Source: Methanocella_A sp964548585 (GTDB taxonomy: Archaea; Halobacteriota; Methanocellia; Methanocellales; Methanocellaceae). From it: DNA of 25,483 bases. Each line of letters begins with the position of its first letter. The stretch's first letter is position 1. Shown piece after piece: positions 15,461 to 24,400 of this stretch. The notes below the pieces were generated by a model. That model saw nothing but the letters and a program-made list of their open reading frames with translations, did not search any database and was not told the DNA's origin. The stretch lies in assembly GCA_964548585.1 (NCBI GenBank), contig CAZJRS010000047.1, positions 1 through 25,483 on the forward strand, written 5' to 3'. The translations under genes and the position numbers were made by a program.

Positions 15461-16024
15461 ATGATGTACGTTAAAGGTCAGCTGATCAGCCACTTACCGC
15501 TATTTCTGAAAGAAGAGTTCGGCGAAGAAGGAGTCAATGAGTGGATGTCTTCACTTTCTCACCAGGCTTTCGATATTTACAGTCACAACATTGATAAAAC
15601 CGAAGTATACCCCCTGAAAATAGCGTTGACTGAACCCGTCAATAATGCATGTGTGGTTTTATATCACAACTGCTTAAGTGGTGCTACCGAGTTCGGCCGC
15701 TACCTGGCCCGCCAGGAAAAGCGAAAAGATTTATGGGCACTGCCGTTTAGGGCCAGCCGAGAATCGCAGGTAAAAAAAGCCTGTATGAAGCTGCAAACAC
15801 ACTTTGACACTTCAGAAGTACAGCTCAAATGCATGGACGACAAGGGCGCCACCATTCGAGTTTGCCGGTTCTCAGAGATAGATGACGTGATCGAAGCGGT
15901 CATGGCCGGGTGGATTCAGAAGAACCTGGGGTATGACGATCGTAAGGTTCGCTCCCTGGAAGTCATCAGTTCGTCGAACCACGGTAATTGTGTGGAATAT
16001 GCCGTTAAGTGGAATATGATCTAA
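15461..16024 (+). CDS. Cytosolic protein resembling DUF2378/HNOB-like sensors
   Basis: The 187-aa product has no signal or TM segment. The N-terminus (YVKGQLISHLPLFLKEEFGE), a central VYPL, a glycine-containing ATEFGRYLARQ and an end with CVEYAVKW resemble the layout of the TIGR02265/DUF2378 family, best known from myxobacteria, and of the wider heme-NO-binding/V4R-like fold. This is resemblance by eye, not a search result. No obvious heme-ligand motif (YxSxR) is present, so a ligand cannot be named. It is the first gene of a tight plus-strand operon; GGGGGT lies 7 bases before the ATG at 15461 (a second ATG follows directly). Its place upstream of a binding lipoprotein and a HAMP receptor suggests an intracellular sensor or output partner. 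Confidence 0.7.
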   Translation: MMYVKGQLISHLPLFLKEEFGEEGVNEWMSSLSHQAFDIYSHNIDKTEVYPLKIALTEPVNNACVVLYHNCLSGATEFGRYLARQEKRKDLWALPFRASRESQVKKACMKLQTHFDTSEVQLKCMDDKGATIRVCRFSEIDDVIEAVMAGWIQKNLGYDDRKVRSLEVISSSNHGNCVEYAVKWNMI

Positions 16025-16071
16025 CCATAACAGGCTATAGATCGTGGATGTTACCAGGTGGAATTACGGGC

Positions 16072-16947
16072 ATGGTAAAAAAAGCCGAACTGCTGACAAT
16101 CATCTGTTTGCTGGCGATCATTTCTTTTCTTTCAGGCTGTGTCAGCCTGGGCACTTCCGTACCGGCTAACGTCGATAGTGACCGAAAGATATCAATAACC
16201 GGATGCGCGCCGATGTACCCGGTGATCCAAAAAGCCGCCTACGACTACATGGCACATAATCCGGACGACAAAATCACAGTCTACAGCGGAGATAACACCA
16301 GCAAAGGCATGGAAGAACTCATCTCCGGCGAGATCACCGTTTGTGACTCAACCCGCCCGCCGACAGACCGAGAATACGAGGCAGCATCTGTAAAAGGGGT
16401 TGATTTACACATGACCCAGGTAGGCTCAGACGCTGTATGCGTGCTAGTCAACCCCGCAAACCCTGTTGACGATATAAGCATGGCCCAGCTAAACGATATA
16501 TTTTTCACAGGGACAATTACCGACTGGGGGCAGTTAACAAACTGGACCTACAACGGGACTATTATTATATACGCGGTGAACTCGTCGGTCTCGGGTGTTT
16601 CGTCGCAATTCAACCTGGTAGTTACGGGAAACCCGGCAAGCCCCTACGTAACCGGGTACAGGCATAAACTGACTGATGCGGATATTGCCGCTGGTGTGGC
16701 GAGCAATAAAAACAGCATCAGTTTCACGTCCCTCCCGTATGTGAACTCGAACGTCAAAGTGGTCACTGTTAACGGTGTATACCCAACGAAAGCCACGGTG
16801 CAGGACACGACTTACCCGATCTCGCTGCATCTGTACATGATAACGAATGGTAAGCCTGCAGGGCTTTCTAAGGACTTCATAAACTATGTGCTGAGTGCAG
16901 AGGGCCAGAAAATCGTCGGAGATTCCGGCTTCATCTCATCCATATAG
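16072..16947 (+). CDS. PstS-like substrate-binding lipoprotein
   Basis: The 291-aa product has a short lipoprotein signal (hydrophobic 8-20, lipobox FLSGC with Cys23) and a single PBP-like domain (about 37-291). The order of segments follows phosphate-binding proteins: SITGCAPMYPVIQKAAYDY, TVYSGDNTSKGMEEL, DSTRPPTDRE, VCVLVNPANPVDDISMAQL, and LHLYMITNGKPAG near the end. The usual anion-loop DGS(S/T)T is replaced by GCAPM and GGGSGKG by GDNTSKG, so the ligand may differ from phosphate. I start at 16072 because GGTGG is 10 bases upstream and the signal begins there; the frame is open back to 16009. The stop is 12 bases before the receptor gene, and the two very likely act together outside the membrane. 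Confidence 0.87.
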   Translation: MVKKAELLTIICLLAIISFLSGCVSLGTSVPANVDSDRKISITGCAPMYPVIQKAAYDYMAHNPDDKITVYSGDNTSKGMEELISGEITVCDSTRPPTDREYEAASVKGVDLHMTQVGSDAVCVLVNPANPVDDISMAQLNDIFFTGTITDWGQLTNWTYNGTIIIYAVNSSVSGVSSQFNLVVTGNPASPYVTGYRHKLTDADIAAGVASNKNSISFTSLPYVNSNVKVVTVNGVYPTKATVQDTTYPISLHLYMITNGKPAGLSKDFINYVLSAEGQKIVGDSGFISSI

Positions 16948-16959
16948 AAGGTGCGGAAA

Positions 16960-17799
16960 ATGAGAATACGCTACAAGCTGTTCATCGCTTTTCTGGCGAT
17001 CATACTGATCTTTGTCGTTGAAGGGCTGTACGTGAATACGGCCATCTCGACCATGAATGGGCTGGGGTTGGAAGTCAGCCACAACTTCCGGATCTACCAG
17101 GATGCCGTCAATTACCAGAGCGGCAACATGCAGGTGGAAACTGGGACCTTTCTATACCTGCACGATAACAAGGCTATGGGCAGGCAGTTGATCTCAGAAG
17201 GCACGAGTCTTATGAGCTACAGCAGAAATGATCTAAATCAGAATCTACAGGACCCGGTTTTAAGATCTGATCTGTCCGAGCTCGAGCTCCTGGAGACACA
17301 GGTTCTAGCGGCATCCGACGATATTGTGAAAGCGGTCGACAGGATGGAGAGCGATGCAGCGGTTAACCTAAAGCTAAATACCCTCAACTCTAGATCGGAT
17401 GCCCTAAACCTACGGGCAACCAATTTCGTCGAAAAAACGAACAAAAATGTAGGCGGATCGATCAGCCAGTCGAATGTCTATGGCAACAATACGGTCACCA
17501 TCACATACGTCTCAATAGCCCTGTCGGTCGTCGTATCGATCCTGTTAGCGTATTTGGTGTCCACGATGATCGCCCGGCCAATCAAGAATCTCACGAACAT
17601 GGCCAATAAGATCAGCTGGGGCGACATGAATGTCAACGTCAACATCCGATCAAAGGATGAGATCGGTGATCTTGCCAGGTCTTTCAACCGCATGAAAAAT
17701 GCCTTTAAGATCATGGTTGTCATGAAAGAAAATGAGCCAGAGGATACCGAAGATATCGTGGTAGCTATAGACAAGATCACGTCGGACAGGTTAGAACGG
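16960..17799 (+). CDS. Two-TM HAMP-domain receptor without output domain
   Basis: The 280-aa product has TM1 (7-26), an extracytoplasmic helical sensor of about 150 residues like the 4HB_MCP type (27-179), TM2 (180-204) and a HAMP domain (about 205-252, with ARPIKNLTNMANKISWGDM and DEIGDLARSFNRM). It then ends after a 30-residue acidic tail (EPEDTEDIVVAIDKI): no histidine kinase, MCP, cyclase or PP2C domain follows. AAGGTG lies 6 bases before the ATG at 16960, which I prefer to the GTG at 16951. The reading frame continues to the TGA ending at 17802. It probably receives the signal from the lipoprotein encoded just upstream and passes it to a separate cytosolic partner, perhaps the products of the first or last gene of the operon. 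Confidence 0.88.
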
Positions 17800-17807
17800 T
17801 GACTCCC

Positions 17808-18032
17808 ATGAGCCTTAGCGATGCCATCGTACGGATATTAGCGGAGGACATGGGTCCTGCCGGCCGTCATTTTTACAACCATATCTGCCTGACTATGAAT
17901 AAGCAGCCCGAATCACTGACCGGAGAGGACCTGGAAGTCTTTGCAAAATACGCTTACGCCACGGCAAAACGAAGCCTGGACGAACAAACCGCATGGTCGC
18001 TGTATAACAGGATATTGCAGCTAAAAAAATAA
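17808..18032 (+). CDS. Small helical protein closing the sensory operon, 74 aa
   Basis: The ATG at 17808 is preceded by GGTGA with 5 bases spacing, a perfect archaeal ribosome site that overlaps the stop of the receptor gene; a GTG at 17799 in the same frame is less likely. The product (MSLSDAIVRILAEDMGPAGR onward) is predicted to be nearly all helical, with HFYNHICLTMNKQPESLTGEDLEVFAKYA in the middle (two conserved-looking blocks) and a final helix LDEQTAWSLYNRILQLKK. It has no TM segment. I do not recognise a family. Its coupling to the HAMP receptor makes a cytoplasmic adaptor the simplest idea, which is an inference from context only. Confidence 0.7.
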   Translation: MSLSDAIVRILAEDMGPAGRHFYNHICLTMNKQPESLTGEDLEVFAKYAYATAKRSLDEQTAWSLYNRILQLKK

Positions 18033-18433
18033 CCGGCGTACACGCATGTTTTCAAGACCTCACGATATAGAGATACGCATAGCCCCCATTACACTATATA
18101 TAAAAAAATTAAGTTATATACTGATATTTACCCCACCGGTGACTATACTGATTTCATTTATGTAAGTTGCTTTGTAAGTGCTGTTAACTTAAGATAAAAT
18201 TAGTTTGGGGGCAGAGCTATTACCGGCGACGTCAGAGTATCTATAGACACTGAGCACCATCAGGCCATTGCTGTCTCGGGCAATAAGAACGAGAGTGTCG
18301 AACGAGGGATACGGTTTCAGAAAAACGCATATGTAATAGTATGTTTCCCGTCCTCCGGATCCCCGGGCGTTAGCCGTCTGACCGCGACTGAGTTTGGGCC
18401 TCGTATAGGTATCGGCATGGGGGAACTCTCCCC
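18033..18433. other. Long leader/intergenic region before the protease
   Basis: The first part is AT-rich and contains the TATA-like CTATATATAAAAAAATT (18094-18110). The remainder (about 18180-18433) has ordinary GC content but no plus-strand frame with a start and ribosome site. If the TATA box is used, the protease mRNA has a leader of about 300 bases, unusual for an archaeon. An 86-codon open frame on the minus strand covers 18189-18449 but begins inside the protease gene with GTG and lacks a promoter. Confidence 0.5.
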
Positions 18434-18436
18434 ATG
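18416..18436 (+). promoter_or_regulatory. Hairpin enclosing the ribosome site and start codon
   Basis: CATGGGG (18416-18422) is perfectly complementary to CCCCATG (18430-18436), with one more G-U pair and a 5-base loop (AACTC). The right arm contains the entire ATG of the protease gene, and the left arm contains the G-run that would pair with 16S rRNA. Folded, it would block initiation. Confidence 0.5.
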
Positions 18437-21400
18437 AAACTGATACCACTAATGTTCATAGCCATGATCTCTTTTATTATATTAGCCGGATCAGCACTGG
18501 CACAAGGCCCGGCTGTCGATGCCATTTACGCGGACCCCTACAGTATTGATGCCAATAATATCTCGGCGATCATTCACTATTCAATAAGTAGCCCCGGGTA
18601 CGGCGATACCAGGCTGGAGATTTACGATCAGAACCAGAGCCTCGTGAAGATGATCGAGAATGGCAGCCTAAAAGACGGTAATTATTCCATCGCCTGGGAT
18701 GGCAAGGATAACCAGGAAAACTATGCCCTTGACGGAGTTTACACAGCACAGATCAAGTATGCACTGGATAACGCGACTCTGACTAATGCCTGGGGAAGTA
18801 CGGGTACCGGAGTCGGCCAGTTCAAACGACCTTCGGCGATCGCCGTGGATGATTCAGGTAATGTATACGTGACTGAATTTGATAACCACCGGGTACAGAA
18901 GTTCGATGCTGCAGGCAGGTTTCTGACCCAGTGGGGCAGTTATGGGAACGGGGACGGACAATTTATGTACCCGTCGGGGATTGCCGTAGGTAATGGTATC
19001 GTCTACGTAGTGGACTACGGAAATGCCCGGGTACAGATGTTTGCCGAGGATGGCGGATTCATAGGCAAGTGGGGCAGTTACGGAAGCGATACACGTGAGT
19101 TCAAGCAGCCCCACGGTATTGCAGTAGACGGGAAAGGCCTGGTTTATGTCGCAGACATGGGCAATAGCCGGATCCAGAAATTTAGCTCGACTGGTAGCTA
19201 CCTCGACTCGTGGGGAAGCAGGGGCCGAGATGCAGGGGAGTTCATCAGCCCGTTCGACGTTGCGATATCGGGTAACACAGTGTATGTGACCGATATTGAT
19301 ACGAATACAGTCCGGCAATTCTCGGAAGATGGTAACTTCTTAGGCATGTGGGGCGCCGAAGGCTCCGAAAATGGCCAGTTCAGCGGTGCTTCTGGCATCG
19401 CAGCAGATAGGGCCGGCCATGTCTTTGTTGCTGATATTTCCAACCACCGGGTGCAGACATTCAGCTCTGGCGGTTTGTTCGTCATGGAGTGGGGAGCTGA
19501 AGACCGGGCAGCCGGGCAGCTCTCGAACCCGTGCAGTGTTGAAGTCGGGGGTGACGGTAGTGTATATGTGGCAGATTACTCCGCTTCCAAAGTTCTTAAA
19601 TTTGCTATCAGTGGCGATCAGGGCAGTTTCGTAGCATATAATCAAACGATTATCACCCTCAATACAAGCGCAACTGTGAGAGAATTTAACCTCACGGGAA
19701 TGGACAAGCCCGGGTATTCGACCTATATCATTGCCTTTGATAACGGACAAAATACAACGGCCAGCGCTGTCGCAGAGGAACAGATCACGAAGCTGGTCAA
19801 TTCCTACGATGGGACGGTTGTGACAACCTACGAGGTGGTTAACGGTATAGCGGTTAACATACCAGACGATAAGGTCGATCAACTCAACGTCATAAAAAAC
19901 ATCAAGTACGTTGAGAAAGACCAGGAATTCTACGCTCTGCTTGACCAGGCAGTGCCCCAGATAGGTGGGGATATGGTCTGGAATTCGGGATATACGGGCG
20001 ATGGAGTTAAAGTAGCAGTCTTAGATACCGGCATTGATGGCAGCCATCCGGACCTGGACAACGGCAAGATTGTCGCCTGGGTAGACTACATTAACGGCAA
20101 GCAGGTTCCGTATGACGATAACGGCCACGGTACTCACTGCGCTGGCACAGTTGCCGGAACCGGTGAGGCATCCGATGGTCGGTACAAGGGAGTGGCTCCC
20201 GATGCCAGTCTCATGGCTGCCAAAGTGCTAAAAAGTGACGGTTCGGGCAACTCTAGCGCGCTGATCAGCGCAATCGACTGGGCTGTGCAGAACAAAGCAG
20301 ATGTGATCTCACTGTCACTGGGTAGTCCCACCCGCTCCCAGGCAGTAGAGGATGCCGTAGATAACGCGATCAACGCAGGTGTCGTAGTTATCGTGGCTGC
20401 CGGAAACGGTGGCCCGGCTACCAGAACGATTACCTGCCCAGGCGACAACCCTAATGCAATAACGGTAGGTGCTGTAGACAGGAACAACCAGATCGCCAGC
20501 TTTAGCTCCCGAGGCCCTAATGATGATGGTACGGTTAAGCCAGACCTGACCAGCATGGGTGTCGGCCTCGTGGCCACAAAAGCCAATGCGCTGAGCAGTA
20601 GCGACTACTATACCCCCATGAGTGGCACGTCAATGGCGACGCCAATGACCGCGGGCGCGGCAGCGTTACTGCTTTCTGCTAAACCAGGCCTCACCCCGGA
20701 ACAGATCAAAATAGCGCTTGAATCGACGGCACTGCAAGAGGGTATTTCGGCCCCGGACAACGACTATGGCTATGGCCGGATAGATGCCCTGGCGGCACTT
20801 TCCTATGTTCTCGATGGCAAGACGCCGGGGTTAACTCCCGTACCGACACCGGTTGCCACTCCTAACGAGAAGAATAACCCATTCACCATCATGGCGGTTT
20901 CCGGACTGGCAGGAAACAACTCCTGGTACAGGTCAAAAGTCATTGTCAACCTGTCGGCGGAGGACAAAAGCACCACTGGCATCAGGTCGACTTACTACAG
21001 CTACGATAATACCAACTGGTATTACTATACTGCTCCGATTAAGATCGATGAAGAGGGGTCGACCACAATCAGCTATTTCTCGGTCGATAACCAGAGCCAC
21101 GTCGAGCCTGTACGATCAGAGAACGTGAGGATCGACTGGACCCTGCCACTAATAGCGGGAGCGCCTATGACAAGGCCTCTTGTCCAGAACTGGCATACGG
21201 GCAACGTGACGGTTCACTTCGTGGCAAACGACAGCCTGTCCGGGCTAAGCTGGGTGACGCCGGACCAGATCCTCACCTCGGATGGGAATAGCCAGACGGT
21301 AACAGGAACTGCGATCGATAATGCTGGGAACAAAGCTAACTCCGAGGTAAATCTGAGCATTGATAACCAGCCTCCGGTTACCACCATAATTCCGGATGGC

Positions 21401-24400
21401 AAACAAGGCGGAAATAACTGGTATACTTCTGATGTCTGGATCAGCTTTACTGCTACAGATAAAGGTGGAAGCGGTGTCAAGACGACCGAATACAGCCTTG
21501 ATGGGGCAAAATGGTTGCCAGCAGAACCTTTTATAATGACTCGGGAAGGCTCGGCAACGGTATACGCTCGTTCTACGGATATGGTAGGAAACGTCGAGAC
21601 AACCCAAACTATGCTGATAAAAATTGACAAGACAAAACCGACTGTTCACGGTATTGTGACGTCTCCAGCTGGTCCGGTCAGAGACGGGTGGTACGGCAGC
21701 AATGTGACGGTTTACTTCACTGCAGAGGATGCCATATCAGGTGTGAGTACAATATCGAAAGAGATCGAGCTGAAAGAAGAAGGCAGGTCCCAGTCGGTAA
21801 CCGGCATGGCCACGGATAACGCCAGTAACACTGGGACGGTGGTAGTTGGGGGTATCAATATAGACCTGAAACCGCCCATGATTACCACGACCCTATCCGG
21901 GGACAGCGGCAGCATCAGTGAAAATGCCTGGTATAGTTCGAATGTAACAATCACCGCTAGTTCGAGTGATGCCAGCAGCGGGGTAAACACAACTGAGTAC
22001 AGAATAGGAAACGATAACTGGGCACCTTACAGATATCCGATCACGATCGAAAAAGAAGATGTCACGCTGATCAATTTCCGATCGACTGATAACGTGGGGA
22101 ATTTAGGTTACGCAAGTAGAGACATACACATCGACAGAGTATCCCCAAAGATCAACTATACCATTATATCAATGGCAAAACCGAACGAGGACGGCTGGTA
22201 TATGGATACAGTGATCGTCCACTTCACGGCAACGGATGACCGGTCCGGAGTGAGAGACATAACGCCCGACATATACCTCTCTTCAGATGGCAAAAACCAG
22301 ACTGTCACCGGCTATGCCACAGATATGGCCGGGAATACCCAGAGTATTACCACAGAAAACATCAGTATCGATATGAGTCCGCCTGTGACCGGAATGCGGC
22401 TCAACTGCACGCCCTCTGACGACGGCTGGTACAATTCGGATGTCAGTATCAGCTTCACTTCGACGGACAACCAGGGAAAAGGATCCAATCGTACCGAGTA
22501 CAGCCTTGACAATAAAAACTGGCAAAATTACACGGTTCCGTTCAACATCAGCCAGGAAGGTATCAATACTGTATATTATCGGTCATATGACAACGCCGGG
22601 CACCAGGAACCAGTCAACGCGAGGAACGTGAAGATCGACAAGTCTATCCCTACGATTAAGCCTGAAGTTTCCGGAAGCAACACCATAAGCTGGAATGAAA
22701 CAGACTGGTACACGAAAAACGTGAGGCTTCATTTCGACGCAGTTGACAATGTTTCCGGCGTCAAATATGTGACTCCGGACAAGGTTCTAACCAAAGACGG
22801 GGTGACACGAAACCTCACGGGGATAGTCATAGACAGGGCAGGATTTGAGGTAACATCGCCAGGCCTGAACATCAGTATTGATCAGAAATCACCGGTGACA
22901 AAGATAAACTTCAACGGGACGGAAGGTAACGATTCGTGGTATAGGTCCGTGGTCACCGTGGGATTCAACGCGACTGACGAAGGAACCGGAGTAAACAATA
23001 CTCGATATTGGCTAGAGAATGTCGGCATAACAGGCTCTATCGCCGCAGACGCATTAATCAATTACAGCACACCGTTTGATATCCAGGATGATGGCATAAA
23101 AACGATCTACTACAGATCGGAAGACAATATCGGTCACGAAGAAGTCCTGAATTCAAGGGAACTGAAAATCGACAGGACGCCCCCTGAAATAACTATTATA
23201 ACGCCTGAAATATCTGTGCCCGATAGTGGATGGTATACCCAGCCTGTCACGGTACATACCAATGCTACTGACAAGGTGTCCGGCATTTACTCCGTTACCC
23301 CGGATGTGACACTCACCGGAGACATGAATAATATGACCAGGATGTTCAACGCTACTGATAACGCTGGGAATAACCATTCAGTCAGCAAGAGTTTTAGCAT
23401 CGACCTGAATCCGCCGAATACGACATGCACGCTGAAAGGAACGAAGGGTAAAAACGGCTGGAACACATCCGACGTCACCGTCACCCTTAATGCCACCGAT
23501 GGAAACGGCATCGGAGTCAATTACATATGGCTCAGTGCTGACCGGGAGAACTGGAGTAAGTTCACTTCGCCGTTCGTATATAACATTACAAGCGATGGCA
23601 TTACCACAATCTACTACTATGCCGAAGACAGGCTGGGCCATGTAGAGGCGATGAAATCGACCACCATCAACGTAGATAAAACGCCCCCTGCACTGATACC
23701 CTACACTTCGATCGCCGTCAACAGTGAAGGCTGGTATAACGCCAACTTGACTGTTTATGCAAATGCAACGGACCATATGTCCGGCATCGCGAATGTGACT
23801 CCCATCAGTACAATCATAACCCGAGAGGGACAGAGCAACAGCGCGCACTTTAAAGCGATCGACAATGCCGGCAACACTGCCGAGAAAAGCGTGACAGGAA
23901 TCAACCTGGACCGGACTACCCCTAATACGACCATAGCGTTGGACGGTGCCACTGGTCCTAACGGATGGTATGCATCGGACGTCAAAGTCACTTTCACGGT
24001 CGCGGATGCAATGGGTGCTGTATATGATACGATGTTCAGCTTTGATAACGCAAACTGGCAAAAGTATGAAAGACAGTTCACAGTACCCCTCGATAATACC
24101 CAGATATATTATTACACGACAGACAAAGCCGGTTACAAGGAAACAACTAAGAACAAGACAATTAGAATCGACAGAAGTCTCCCCGACGTCACCTGCACCC
24201 TGAGCGGTACCTCGGACAGCCCCGAATGGTACAGCTCCAATGTAACAGTAACGTTCAACGCTACCGACGGGGGCCCATCAGGCCTCAACCTGGCCAACTA
24301 CAGCCTCAATGGGTACTACTGGAAGCCGCTTGAGACAGTTACGCTATCGGATGACGGAGTGTACAACCTCCAATACAAGGTAATGGATAACGCCGGCAAC

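Noticed and set aside
16009..16071. Longer N-terminus of the binding lipoprotein starting at 16009
   Set aside because: It would place 21 polar residues before the lipoprotein signal and overlap the upstream gene; the ATG at 16072 has a ribosome site and a proper signal.
13406..17802. A phosphate ABC transporter (pst) operon
   Set aside because: Only binding-protein genes are present; no permease, ATPase or PhoU gene is found on either side.
18189..18449. 86-codon minus-strand open frame before the protease
   Set aside because: It begins with GTG inside the protease gene, has no ribosome site or promoter, and no recognisable domain. It may be chance; conservation in relatives would reopen it.
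23378..24061. 227-codon open frame antisense to the protease
   Set aside because: It lies entirely opposite the Ig-like repeats, recurs in similar form opposite other units, and has no domain signal.
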